NCBI RefSeq assembly: GCF_003352065.1
Contig: NZ_CP025803.1
Span: 1,715,574 to 1,779,573, forward strand
Length of the DNA: 64,000 bases
Source: Sulfitobacter sp. SK011
GTDB taxonomy: Bacteria; Pseudomonadota; Alphaproteobacteria; Rhodobacterales; Rhodobacteraceae
Direction: 5' to 3'
Made by a program: the position numbers and the translations under genes
Shown here: piece after piece, positions 44,308 through 53,076 of the stretch
Layout: each line of letters begins with the position of its first letter
Position numbering within the stretch: the stretch's first letter is position 1
The notes under the pieces: model-generated
Databases searched by the model: none
Told to the model about the DNA's origin: nothing
The model's input: only the letters and a program-made list of their open reading frames with translations

Positions 44308-45738
44308 ATGAACACCGATATTCCACCGGGGGCACGCGCCCCTTATCTTTGGGAGGCGATCATCTCGCTTTTCTCACTGGTCGTCGGGATCAGTATCTCG
44401 ATCGTGGCTTATGGCCTTGATCCCCAGGTTCCGATGCTTCTGGGCGTTGTCGTCTCAAGCATCGTCGCATTGCGGTGCGGATTTAGCTGGCAGAACATCC
44501 AGGACGGCATGGTGCGCGGGATCACCAATGCCCTGCCTGCAATGATCATTCTGCTTGTTGTCGGCATCCTGATTGGGATCTGGATATTGGCGGGTGTCGT
44601 GCCGACGCTGATCTATTACGGCCTGACCTTTATGTCTCCTGCGATCTTTTTGCCCGCGACGCTGATCATCTGTGCGATCACCTCTCTTGCCACGGGCACA
44701 AGCTGGGGCACGTCAGGTACCATCGGTGTTGCCCTGATGGGGATCGGTGCCGGCCTTGGGTTTCCATTGCCACTGGTGGCCGGCGCAGTTCTTTCGGGGG
44801 CCTATTTCGGCGACAAGATGTCACCGTTGTCGGACACTACCAATCTGGCCCCGGCCATGGCAGGCACTGATCTGTTCACCCACATCAAACACATGTCCTA
44901 TACGACGGGTGTGACAATCTCGCTGACCTTGATCATCGAGATCGTGCTTGGCCTGCGCTACAGCAGTCAGGGCGGCGACCTCGGTCAGATCGACACGATG
45001 CTGGCCACATTGCAAAGCACGTTCACGATCAATCCTGTTCTGGTCCTGCCGCCGCTTGTGGTGCTGTTTGTCTCGTACAAAAAGATGCCGGCAATCCCCG
45101 GCATCACGCTTGGTGTCCTGGCAGGGGCGATATGTGCGGTTGGTCTGCAAGGTGCCGGATATGAGGCGCTCGCGAACGCGGCCTTTGGTGGCTACACGTC
45201 AGAAACCGGCGTGGCCGAGGTTGACGAACTTCTGAGCCGTGGCGGACTGGAATCCATGTTCTTCACCATCAGTCTTATTATCGTCGCGATGATGTTTGGC
45301 GGCGTGATGGAACGGACCGGTCAGCTTAAGGTCATCGCAAATTCGATACTCGAATACGCGAAATCGACCGGCTCTATGATCTTGTCGACGGTCCTTACCT
45401 GCATCGCGGCCAACCTGATCCTGTGCGATCAGTACATGGCGATTGTCATGGGCGCTCGGACCTTTGCGCCAGCCTTCCGGGACCGTGGACTGGCCCCAGA
45501 AAACCTGTCGCGTGCGGTCGAGGATTCAGCGACAGTCACGGCCAATCTGGTGCCGTGGAATTCGGGCGGGGCGTTTCAGGCGGCGACGCTTGGGGTCGCG
45601 ACGCTTGCGTATCTGCCGTTCAACTTCTTTTGCTGGATGTCGCCGATTGTGACGATCATCTTTGGCTACATGGGGTGGACCATCTACAAGATCGACCCAG
45701 CAAAGGCACAAGAACCGATTGCTGAGCCGGCAGAATAA
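44308..45738 (+). CDS. NhaC-family Na+/H+ antiporter
   Basis: 476 residues with about 12 membrane helices. Diagnostic segments are TSLATGTSWGTSGTIGVALMGIG, GAVLSGAYFGDKMSPLSDTTNLAPAMAGTDLFTHI and LVPWNSGGAFQAATLGV. It exports sodium in exchange for protons or, in related members, exchanges organic acids. This suits a marine bacterium that drives TRAP transport with sodium. Monocistronic and convergent with the kinase gene. Confidence 0.9.
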   Translation: MNTDIPPGARAPYLWEAIISLFSLVVGISISIVAYGLDPQVPMLLGVVVSSIVALRCGFSWQNIQDGMVRGITNALPAMIILLVVGILIGIWILAGVVPTLIYYGLTFMSPAIFLPATLIICAITSLATGTSWGTSGTIGVALMGIGAGLGFPLPLVAGAVLSGAYFGDKMSPLSDTTNLAPAMAGTDLFTHIKHMSYTTGVTISLTLIIEIVLGLRYSSQGGDLGQIDTMLATLQSTFTINPVLVLPPLVVLFVSYKKMPAIPGITLGVLAGAICAVGLQGAGYEALANAAFGGYTSETGVAEVDELLSRGGLESMFFTISLIIVAMMFGGVMERTGQLKVIANSILEYAKSTGSMILSTVLTCIAANLILCDQYMAIVMGARTFAPAFRDRGLAPENLSRAVEDSATVTANLVPWNSGGAFQAATLGVATLAYLPFNFFCWMSPIVTIIFGYMGWTIYKIDPAKAQEPIAEPAE

Positions 45739-45744
45739 AACTGC

Positions 45745-45780
45745 AAAAAACGGGCTGGGCGTCAAAACACGTCCAGCCCG
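45745..45780 (-). terminator. Rho-independent terminator of the kinase gene
   Basis: CGGGCTGG and CCAGCCCG pair perfectly (45751-45758 and 45773-45780) and on the minus strand are followed by six T. It lies 68 bases beyond the kinase stop and just past the end of the convergent NhaC gene. Confidence 0.65.
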
Positions 45781-45847
45781 GCAAGATGCACTTAGCTGGC
45801 CCGCAACAGCCTTTCACAGGTGCGCAGGGCGCAACAGTTATTCTCAG

Positions 45848-46477
45848 CTATTGGGTAAAGACAAGATCCGCCTTGGCGCTGTGTTCGATCACCGTGCGGG
45901 CGTTTTGCATGTCGTTTTGTTCTGCCCTTTTGGCAGCATCTGCAGGTGACAGACCGTGATCAAGCCAGCGGGTCATCAGCCGTTTCTTCAACTCTTCGGC
46001 GGGCACATCGAGATAAACCGACATGTCCCACAATCCCAAAAGGTCCCGCCATCCGGGGGTCTGCATCAGCAAATAATTCCCTTCGACCACAATGGTATCG
46101 ATGTCGCCTGATACGACGCCCGACGCCCCAATGGAAATATCGCGGGCGCGGTCAAAGGTCGGATAGTAAACCGTGTCCTCCTGCGCGCAGCGGCTGATCA
46201 GGGATGCGAACCCAGCGCTGTCAAATGTATGTGGCGCGCCTTTCCGGTCCAACGTTCCGTTTGCCTGCAAAATGGCATTATCTAGGTGGAAGCCGTCCAT
46301 CGGTACCACACAGGTGGACACGCCCATGCCAAGCAGAGCATCACAAAGTGCCGCCGCAAGGGTGGATTTTCCGCTTGCCGGTGCGCCGCAAACCGCAATG
46401 AGCCGCCGTTTCTGTTGTCTGGGGGCATCAGAGACAGCCGCAACAAGGGCATCAAATGAGGTTATCCGGTCTGCCAT
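45848..46477 (-). CDS. P-loop kinase, uridine kinase/FrcK-like
   Basis: 209 residues. The P-loop is AVCGAPASGKSTLAAAL, followed by VPMDGFHLDN and VVEGNYLLMQTPGWRDL, the pattern of the uridine kinase, pantothenate kinase-like and FrcK group. The substrate is not determinable: family members phosphorylate nucleosides, sugars or pantothenate. It lies 22 bases beyond the LacI regulator gene on the same strand and may be co-transcribed. Confidence 0.85.
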   Translation of the reverse strand: MADRITSFDALVAAVSDAPRQQKRRLIAVCGAPASGKSTLAAALCDALLGMGVSTCVVPMDGFHLDNAILQANGTLDRKGAPHTFDSAGFASLISRCAQEDTVYYPTFDRARDISIGASGVVSGDIDTIVVEGNYLLMQTPGWRDLLGLWDMSVYLDVPAEELKKRLMTRWLDHGLSPADAAKRAEQNDMQNARTVIEHSAKADLVFTQ

Positions 46478-46499
46478 GTGTTTCCTTCCATCTGCGCCG

Positions 46500-47531
46500 C
46501 TAAGTCATCTTGTCGGGAGCAGGGCCAAGCGACGCGCGCATGCGCACTTCTGAGGCAAGCTCTTGGGTCTGGGTCGGGCCGTTGCCATTCAGCATGTCAA
46601 CCAGCGTCCGCGCCGCACATTTGCCCATCTCACGATGGGGAACATGGACAGTAGTCAATGCAGGATAGGCCACTTGTGCCAGTTCGATATCGTCAAAGCC
46701 AATGATCGAAACGTCGTTGGGCACCTCAAGACCCATCGTTCGCGCCGCGCGCAATGCGCCCACGGCAAGCACGTCGTTGCCGCAGAAAACAGCCGTGGCC
46801 CGCGCAGGCAGTTGCATCAGCTTTTCAAATGCGGTTGCACCGTTTTCAATGCCGTATGGGGTCATGATAATTTCAAGGTCTTTGGCATTCAGGCCCTTTT
46901 CAGTCATTGCCTCTTTGATGCCTTCCAATCGTTCTCTGGCCCGGTCATTCTGAGACACCTCAGCCGAGATCAGCGCCAGATCGCGGTGGCCCATGTCAAT
47001 AACGATCCGGGCCATATTGCGCATCGCTGCGCGGTTATCAAAGCCAACAGAAGGGCGCGCCTGTGTGCGGTCAAAGGCCCATGTCACCAAAACCGGCACC
47101 CGTTGCTTTTCCAGAAACTCATAAATTTCCGGCCGCCTGTCATGGCCGATCAGCAGCAGCGCGTCGGCACCGCGCGCGACCAGTGACCTGATCTGCTCTT
47201 CTTCGATGTCTGGCTTGTAGGATGAACTTGCCACCAACAAAGTATACCCGTGCACACGCAGCTCTTCCTGAAACGCCTGTAGGCCGCGCGCAAAAATCGC
47301 GTTTTCCATGGTCGGGATGATCGCCCCGATGGTGTTGGTGCGCCGCTGCGCCATCACCCGCGCGCCAAAGTTTGGCGAATACCCCAATGCAATGACCGCT
47401 TCCATCACCTTGTCACGGGTCCGTTCCGTCACCTGATCGGGAAAATTCAGGCAGCGCGAAACCGTTGCCGTCGAAACCCCGGATCTGGCGGCAACATCGT
47501 ATAGGGTAGGGGCTGGCGTTGTCGCCTTCAT
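46500..47531 (-). CDS. LacI-family transcriptional regulator, likely of the DHPS operon
   Basis: 343 residues from the ATG at 47531 (AGGAC upstream). The HTH is LYDVAARSGVSTATVSRCLN with the hinge helix NFGARVMAQRR, followed by a periplasmic-binding-protein-like sensor domain (TIGAIIPTMENAIFARGLQAF). It is divergent from the TRAP-DHPS operon, and two LacI-type palindromes lie in the gap. It probably represses that operon until DHPS or a metabolite binds; effector identity is inferred from context only. Confidence 0.9.
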   Translation of the reverse strand: MKATTPAPTLYDVAARSGVSTATVSRCLNFPDQVTERTRDKVMEAVIALGYSPNFGARVMAQRRTNTIGAIIPTMENAIFARGLQAFQEELRVHGYTLLVASSSYKPDIEEEQIRSLVARGADALLLIGHDRRPEIYEFLEKQRVPVLVTWAFDRTQARPSVGFDNRAAMRNMARIVIDMGHRDLALISAEVSQNDRARERLEGIKEAMTEKGLNAKDLEIIMTPYGIENGATAFEKLMQLPARATAVFCGNDVLAVGALRAARTMGLEVPNDVSIIGFDDIELAQVAYPALTTVHVPHREMGKCAARTLVDMLNGNGPTQTQELASEVRMRASLGPAPDKMT

Positions 47532-47607
47532 GGGCGGTCCTGTCATGGCATCAACTTTTTTACATCAACATTAACAAGTGCCTAAGTCTATCCTGAATAC
47601 AAAGAAA

Positions 47608-47621
47608 TGTAAGTGCTTGCA
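47608..47621. promoter_or_regulatory. LacI-type operator, site 1
   Basis: TGTAAGTGCTTGCA is a near-perfect palindrome (12 of 14 positions symmetric) matching the LacI-family consensus with central CG or TG. Its centre is 23 bases from that of site 2, about two helical turns, so cooperative binding on the same face is possible. Confidence 0.65.
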
Positions 47622-47629
47622 TTTTCCTT

Positions 47630-47645
47630 ATGTAAGCGCTTACAT
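47630..47645. promoter_or_regulatory. LacI-type operator, site 2
   Basis: ATGTAAGCGCTTACAT is a perfect 16-base palindrome of the LacI/PurR/CcpA type. It lies 43 bases before the first gene of the rightward operon and about 100 bases from the divergent lacI-like gene, well placed to control both. Confidence 0.75.
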
Positions 47646-47687
47646 TAGAGCATCAGAATCGGCTTGGCCTCTGGGAGGAGACGCGAC

Positions 47688-47906
47688 ATGCCGCTCATTG
47701 GAGCATTAATCCTATTTGCAGTTTTCGCGGTGAATGTCGCGCTGGGATCATCGGGTGCACCGACGTTCCTGAATGATATTGGCGAGTTTTTGGTTCTGGC
47801 TGTCACGGCAATCCTTTTTGTCGTGGGCATCTTAAAAAAGGAAGCTGATGCAAAAAGCGCAGCCTCACATCAAGGTCCATCGGGAGGACATTCAATTGAC
47901 GACTGA
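47688..47906 (+). CDS. Small two-helix membrane protein, first gene of DHPS operon
   Basis: 72 residues from the ATG preceded by GGGAGGAG. Two hydrophobic helices (about 2-20 and 31-50) are followed by a basic then acidic tail (KKEADAKSAASHQGPSGG). It is the promoter-proximal gene, and its end overlaps the start of the TRAP binding-protein gene. No family is recognised. A role in transporter assembly or regulation is only a guess from position. Confidence 0.65.
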   Translation: MPLIGALILFAVFAVNVALGSSGAPTFLNDIGEFLVLAVTAILFVVGILKKEADAKSAASHQGPSGGHSIDD

Positions 47907-49044
47907 AAACACAGAAATGAAATTGGCCACGCGCCGCAACTTCTTGAAATTGGCAGGCGCTGGCAGTTTTACCGCCGCATTGGTTGCCGGTGCCGCTGGC
48001 ACATTGTGGTCGACAGAGGCCGCGGCCCAGACCGCAAATGAAGAGCGCGACCGTGAAAAGGCTGCCGAGCATGTCATGACAATTGCCACGGCCTATGTGC
48101 TGGGTGCAACGCGCAGCTATCCGATCATGCAACTGGACCTCAAAGAGAACATCCAGAATGCGACGAACGGCAAGGTCTATGTCAAATTGGCCCCCGGCGG
48201 TCAGTTGGGTGCGGGCGGCGCATTGGTCCAGAAAGTCCAGGGCGGCACCATTCAGGCAGCGCAGCATTCGCTGTCAAACTTTGCGCCTTTTGCCTCGGTG
48301 GTCGATCTGATCAACATGCCGTATCTTTGTGGGTCCAACCAGCGCTTCACCAATCTGGTGACGTCCGACACGTGGAAAACCGAAGTTCACCCCAAGGTTG
48401 AGGCCGCAGGCTTCAAGCCGCTTTTCTACGTCAACATCGACCCACGCGTCGTTGCTGTGCGAAAAGGTGGGGCAGGGGCGGTGTTGTCACCAAGCGATCT
48501 GGCTGGCGTGAAGTTCCGCGTGCCGGGCTCGGCGATGCTGCAGCAATATTACCGCATGGTCGGTGCAAACCCAACGCCGGTTGCATGGGGTGAAACACCA
48601 TCTGCGATCAAACAAGGTGTGGCTGATGCGCTTGATCCATCTGTTGGCGCGCTTTATGTCTTTGGCTTCAAGGACATCCTGAGCCATGTGACGTTCACAC
48701 AGGCGGTGCCGGACAGCCAAGTCTATTCCTGTAACCTTGAGTGGTTCAATTCGATGCCTGCTGATGTTCAGGACGGGATCGTATTTGCATCTGAAATTAC
48801 CGCTCAGATGAACCTCGCCAAGGTGCCGTCAGCACGCAACTATGCGATGGCCGAATTGCGCAAGTCTGGTGTTGAGTTCCACTCGCTGTCTGATGATCAG
48901 CTGGCCGAATGGAAAGACGCAGGCGGGTTCCAGCGTTCCGAATGGGATGAGTTCAAGCTTGAGCTTGCAGGGTCCATGGACACCTTTGCCAAGCTGGAAG
49001 AAGCGGCTGGCACAATGGGCCGCTATTACGTCCACGACGCGTAA
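47896..49044 (+). CDS. TRAP substrate-binding protein, probable DHPS binding, Tat-exported
   Basis: About 382 residues from a TTG with GGGAGG 8 bases upstream; ATG 47917 lacks such a site but is possible. The signal has the twin-arginine motif ATRRNFLKLAGAG, with cleavage near AAAQ. The mature part is of the DctP family (GKVYVKLAPGGQLGAGGALVQKVQGG, GVKFRVPGSAMLQQYYRMVGANPTPVAWGE). Its operon position ahead of hpsNOP and comDE points to DHPS as ligand, as with the HpsKLM TRAP system of Roseobacters. Confidence 0.87.
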   Translation: MTTENTEMKLATRRNFLKLAGAGSFTAALVAGAAGTLWSTEAAAQTANEERDREKAAEHVMTIATAYVLGATRSYPIMQLDLKENIQNATNGKVYVKLAPGGQLGAGGALVQKVQGGTIQAAQHSLSNFAPFASVVDLINMPYLCGSNQRFTNLVTSDTWKTEVHPKVEAAGFKPLFYVNIDPRVVAVRKGGAGAVLSPSDLAGVKFRVPGSAMLQQYYRMVGANPTPVAWGETPSAIKQGVADALDPSVGALYVFGFKDILSHVTFTQAVPDSQVYSCNLEWFNSMPADVQDGIVFASEITAQMNLAKVPSARNYAMAELRKSGVEFHSLSDDQLAEWKDAGGFQRSEWDEFKLELAGSMDTFAKLEEAAGTMGRYYVHDA

Positions 49045-49052
49045 AACACCAT

Positions 49053-49078
49053 GGCGGGTGCCCTTTCGGGGACCCGCC
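49053..49078 (+). other. GC-rich intercistronic hairpin after TRAP binding-protein gene
   Basis: GGCGGGT pairs perfectly with ACCCGCC around a 12-base loop eight bases after the stop. No T-run follows, so it probably protects the upstream message and lets the binding protein be made in excess over the permeases. Confidence 0.45.
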
Positions 49079-49157
49079 GACCTTGTCGAGTTTCTTATTG
49101 GTTGATCGTTCCCCGTGCGAGGCCCCCCGGTGCCTTGCCCCTCAAAAGGTGATCCCA

Positions 49158-49670
49158 TTGTCGTTCTTGGAAAGATTGAATCGTGACGCTGAACGCTGGG
49201 CGTTGCTGGCATTTTACGTGATGCTGGTGGTGACCATGGCTGTCGAAGTTTTACGCCGTGAAATTTTCTCGTATTCGTCCATCTGGGGTGAAGAGGTGGT
49301 GCGCTATTCGTTCATCTATCTCGCATGGATCGGGGCCGCGGCCGCGATCAAGCAACGGGCGCATATTCGCATCGACGTGGTGCTGCATTACCTTGGGCCA
49401 AGAACAAAGGCGTTGTTCTATATCTTTGGCGATCTGGTGATGTTTGGTGTGGCCCTTGTCGCACTCTACTGGTCATTCGAAACGGTGCTGGTCTCGGCCA
49501 AATTCGGATCGGTCAGCCATGGTTTGCGCATTTCGATGGTCTGGTTCCTGATGGCTGTGCCGGTGGGGTTTGGCCTGATGGTGCTGCGACTGGTGCAATC
49601 TTTTCTGCGCGATCTGCGCAGCCTTCGTGACGGCACACCCGTCTACGAAGGTGACAAAATGTTTGATTGA
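49158..49670 (+). CDS. TRAP transporter small permease (DctQ), DHPS operon
   Basis: About 170 residues with four transmembrane helices. SSIWGEEVVRYSFIYLAWIGAAAAIKQRAHIRIDVV is the classic DctQ motif. The start is uncertain: TTG 49158 with AAGGTG upstream is preferred, and GTG 49149 is close. It precedes the large permease by 11 bases. Confidence 0.85.
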   Translation: MSFLERLNRDAERWALLAFYVMLVVTMAVEVLRREIFSYSSIWGEEVVRYSFIYLAWIGAAAAIKQRAHIRIDVVLHYLGPRTKALFYIFGDLVMFGVALVALYWSFETVLVSAKFGSVSHGLRISMVWFLMAVPVGFGLMVLRLVQSFLRDLRSLRDGTPVYEGDKMFD

Positions 49671-49681
49671 GGAATACCGAC

Positions 49682-51010
49682 ATGCTTTGGAACACACTCA
49701 ATCAAACCGTTGAACTTGGCTGGGATTTCTACCTGCCTGTCATTCTTTTCGTAGCCCTGTGCGCCATGGCGGTGCCGGTCTGGGCCTCGATCGGCGTTGC
49801 TGCAATTACCATGTTGCTGATGTCAGGCGACCTGCCACTGGCGCTTGTCGGCGAAAGCCTGTTTGACGGCATCGACGCCTTTGCGCTCACTGCGGTGCCG
49901 CTCTTTATTCTGACCGGCGACGTGCTGGTGCGCACCGGGCTTTCGCGCAAGTTTCTTGATGTCGCCGAGGCGCTGACCCAGTTCGCCAAAGGTGGTTTTG
50001 GGTCTGCTACCGTTTTGGTCTGCGGCATGTTTGCGGCCATCTCCGGTTCAGACGCCGCAGGGGCGGCAGCGGTGGGCCGAATGACAATCGACCGGCTGGT
50101 GGAATCCGGTTACCCCCGTCCATATGCCTGTGCATTGGTGGCGGCGGGTGCCTGTACCGGAATTCTGATCCCGCCCTCCATCGCCTATATCATCATCGGC
50201 CTTGTGCTGGGCATATCGGCCTCGACCCTGTTCCTCGCGGCGCTTATTCCCGGGATTGCGATCCTTGTGTCGATCCTGGTGACCAACATCGTGGTGAACC
50301 GGATCTATGGCTATGAGGGCGGCGGCAACATCTCATTGTCCGAGTATGTGTCGCAATTGGGAACCGCGCTCAAGACCGGCTGGTACGCCTTTATCGTACC
50401 GGGCATTATTTTCTACGGCATCTTCTCTGGCCGCCTCACACCCACCGAAGCAGGGGCCACCGCCGTGATCGTGACGATCATCATCGGCTTTATCCTTGGC
50501 ACGTTGAAGCTCAGCGATTTCCCGGCGATGCTGGTCAGTTCTGCCAAGGTCAACGGGGTCATCCTGCCCATCATCGCGTTTTCATTACCGCTGGCACAGG
50601 CCTTGGCAATCATGGGCGTGCCGCAGGGTTTCGTCGCGTCGATCACGTCTTTGACTGATGATCCGACACTGTTGATCCTGTTGATGATCGGCATCTTGAT
50701 TGCGGCCGGGTGCGTGATGGAAACCACGCCCAACATCGTGATCCTCGCGCCGATCCTCAAGCCGCTTGCCGACAACATCGGCATGAACGAAATTCAGTTC
50801 TGCATCATGATGATCACCGCACTTGGTGTGGGCTTTATCACCCCGCCGCTTGGCCTGAACCTGTTCGTGGTATCAAGCATTACGGGTGAATCGATCCTCA
50901 AGATCGCGGGTCGCGCTGTTCCGTTCGTTTTCTTCATGCTGATCGTCGTTTTGATGATCGCCTATATCCCTGCGATTTCGACATCGCTGCTTCCTGACAC
51001 ATTCAAATAG
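49682..51010 (+). CDS. TRAP transporter large permease (DctM), DHPS operon
   Basis: 442 residues with about 12 membrane segments. Motifs include FALTAVPLFILTGDVLVRTGLSRKF, CTGILIPPSIAYIIIGLVLG and FITPPLGLNLFVVSSITG. The ATG at 49682 has GAGGAA upstream. Together with the small permease and binding protein it forms a complete sodium-coupled importer, 10 bases before hpsN. Confidence 0.94.
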   Translation: MLWNTLNQTVELGWDFYLPVILFVALCAMAVPVWASIGVAAITMLLMSGDLPLALVGESLFDGIDAFALTAVPLFILTGDVLVRTGLSRKFLDVAEALTQFAKGGFGSATVLVCGMFAAISGSDAAGAAAVGRMTIDRLVESGYPRPYACALVAAGACTGILIPPSIAYIIIGLVLGISASTLFLAALIPGIAILVSILVTNIVVNRIYGYEGGGNISLSEYVSQLGTALKTGWYAFIVPGIIFYGIFSGRLTPTEAGATAVIVTIIIGFILGTLKLSDFPAMLVSSAKVNGVILPIIAFSLPLAQALAIMGVPQGFVASITSLTDDPTLLILLMIGILIAAGCVMETTPNIVILAPILKPLADNIGMNEIQFCIMMITALGVGFITPPLGLNLFVVSSITGESILKIAGRAVPFVFFMLIVVLMIAYIPAISTSLLPDTFK

Positions 51011-51020
51011 GACTGACCCA

Positions 51021-52328
51021 ATGGCTCGTGAATATCTCAAAAAAGCTACGTTGACTTCAAAGTCGGATGCCTCCGACGTCCATGAAACTGTCGTCAAGAT
51101 CCTGTCTGATATTGAGGCAGGCGGCGACGACGCGGCGCGCGAATATGCCCGCAAGTTCGACAAATATGACGGCAACATCATCCTGACCGCCGAAGAGATC
51201 GAGGCGGCCACCGCACTGGTTCCTCAAAAGCTCAAGGATGATATCAAGTTCGCCCACGACAACGTGCGCCGTTTTGCCGAGGCGCAAAAGGCGACCGTCA
51301 GCGATGTAGAGGTTGAAATTCAGCCCGGACTGATCGCAGGGCAAAAGGCCATTCCAGTGGATGCGGCTGGCTGTTATGTGCCCGGTGGACGCTATAGCCA
51401 TATCGCCAGCGCGATCATGACCGTGACCACCGCCAAGGTTGCAGGGTGCCAGCACATCACCGCGACATCGCCGCCGCGCCCCGGTGTGGGTGTGGCCCCG
51501 GCAATCATCTATGCCGCGCATATTTGCGGTGCGGACAAGATCATGGCGCTGGGCGGTGTTCAGGGTGTCGCGGCGATGACCTATGGTCTGTTTGGCCTGC
51601 CCAAAGCCAATATTCTTGTTGGCCCCGGCAACCAGTTTGTGGCCGAAGCCAAGCGTATTCTCTTTGGCCGTGTCGGCATCGACATGATCGCGGGTCCAAC
51701 CGACAGTCTGGTGCTTGCCGATGCCACGGCTGATCCGATGATTGCAGCCGTTGATCTGGTGTCACAGGCCGAGCATGGGTATAATTCGCCGGTCTGGCTG
51801 GTCACCGACAGCCGCGAGATTGCCGAAGAAGTCATGCGTCTGGTCCCGACCTTGATCGAGGACCTGCCGCAGGTGAACCGCGACAACGCCTTTGCCGCAT
51901 GGCGCGATTATGCCGAGGTGATCTTGTGTGCCGACCGCGAGGAAATGGCCGCGACCTCGGACGATTACGCTCCCGAACACCTGACCGTGCAGGCAGAAGA
52001 CCTGGATTGGTGGCTGAACCGGCTGAGCTGCTATGGCTCCTTGTTTCTGGGTGAAGAAACCACCGTTTCTTATGGCGACAAGGCCAGCGGCACCAACCAC
52101 GTTCTGCCAACCTCTGGTGCGGCGGGCTATACCGGTGGTCTGTCTGTGCACAAGTACATGAAGATCGTCACATGGCAGCGCTCGACCCGCGACGGATCAA
52201 AGCGCGTGGCGCAGGCGACAGCGCGGATTTCAAGGCTGGAGGGCATGGAAGGCCACGCACGCGCGGCTGATGTGCGGCTGGCCAAATACTTCCCCGATGA
52301 AACCTTTGATTTGACCGCAGATGGCTGA
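51021..52328 (+). CDS. hpsN: Sulfopropanediol 3-dehydrogenase HpsN (histidinol-dehydrogenase family)
   Basis: 435 residues of the HisD superfamily. Zinc-ligand equivalents are Gln249 and His252 (SQAEHG), Asp353 (YGDKASGTNHVLPT) and His412 (EGHARAAD); Glu319-His320 (YAPEHL) is the catalytic pair. HpsN oxidises (R)-DHPS in two NAD-dependent steps to (R)-3-sulfolactate. The absence of other his genes, and the hpsO, hpsP and comDE neighbours, separate it from biosynthetic HisD. It overlaps hpsO by eight bases. Confidence 0.93.
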   Translation: MAREYLKKATLTSKSDASDVHETVVKILSDIEAGGDDAAREYARKFDKYDGNIILTAEEIEAATALVPQKLKDDIKFAHDNVRRFAEAQKATVSDVEVEIQPGLIAGQKAIPVDAAGCYVPGGRYSHIASAIMTVTTAKVAGCQHITATSPPRPGVGVAPAIIYAAHICGADKIMALGGVQGVAAMTYGLFGLPKANILVGPGNQFVAEAKRILFGRVGIDMIAGPTDSLVLADATADPMIAAVDLVSQAEHGYNSPVWLVTDSREIAEEVMRLVPTLIEDLPQVNRDNAFAAWRDYAEVILCADREEMAATSDDYAPEHLTVQAEDLDWWLNRLSCYGSLFLGEETTVSYGDKASGTNHVLPTSGAAGYTGGLSVHKYMKIVTWQRSTRDGSKRVAQATARISRLEGMEGHARAADVRLAKYFPDETFDLTADG

Positions 52329-53076
52329 ACATTTGCTTGATCTGACAGGTAAAGTTGCCTGCGTGACCGGGGCCAGTGCTGGCCTTGGTCAACGCGCGGC
52401 TGTTGCTTTGGCTGCGGCTGGCGCGCAGGTCGTCGGCGTCGCGCGCCGGACCGAGGCGCTTGCGGCCTGGGCTGATGCCACCGGGGGGCGCGCGGCAAAC
52501 GTTGCCGCAGACCTGTCACAGCGTGACCAGATCGCCCAGATCGCGGCCGAGATTTCCACGCCTTTTGGCGCGCCGGACATCATCGTGCATGCCGCCGGGA
52601 TCAACACCCGCGAAACCGCAGATGACGTGACCCCCGAAGGCTGGGACGTCACCATGAACCTCAATCTCGCGGCCCCGTTTTTCCTGACCCAAGCTCTGGT
52701 GCCAGCGATGAAGGCCAAAGGCTGGGGCAGGGTGGTGAATTTCGCCTCACTGCAAACCACCCGTGCTTTTCCCGGTGGGATCGCATATGGTGCGTCCAAG
52801 GCTGGCATCGGGCAATTGACCCGCGCCATGGCCGAGGCGTGGTCGAAACACGGCATCAATGCCAATGCTATCGGGCCAGGGTTTTTTCCGACCGAATTGA
52901 CGGGTCCGGTCTTTGCCGATCCTGAACGCGCCGCGCGCAATGCCGCGCAAACCTGCATCGGGCGCAACGGCGAATTGCACGATATTGACGGCCCGCTGCT
53001 GTTTCTGTGCTCTGATGCCAGCGCGTATGTGACAGGGCAGATCCTGATGGTTGACGGGGGATTTACCGCAAAATGA
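52321..53076 (+). CDS. hpsO: DHPS 2-dehydrogenase HpsO (SDR family)
   Basis: 251 residues, a classical short-chain dehydrogenase. The cofactor loop is TGASAGLGQ, then HAAGIN, and the catalytic residues are Ser143, Tyr156 and Lys160 (YGASK). In the DHPS pathway HpsO and HpsP act at C2 and together interconvert the enantiomers so that HpsN can use both. It overlaps hpsN and hpsP at its two ends. Assignment rests on family and operon position. Confidence 0.87.
   Translation: MAEHLLDLTGKVACVTGASAGLGQRAAVALAAAGAQVVGVARRTEALAAWADATGGRAANVAADLSQRDQIAQIAAEISTPFGAPDIIVHAAGINTRETADDVTPEGWDVTMNLNLAAPFFLTQALVPAMKAKGWGRVVNFASLQTTRAFPGGIAYGASKAGIGQLTRAMAEAWSKHGINANAIGPGFFPTELTGPVFADPERAARNAAQTCIGRNGELHDIDGPLLFLCSDASAYVTGQILMVDGGFTAK

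Noticed and set aside
51021..52328. Biosynthetic histidinol dehydrogenase
   Set aside because: No histidine-biosynthesis genes are adjacent, and the gene overlaps hpsO in a sulfonate operon.
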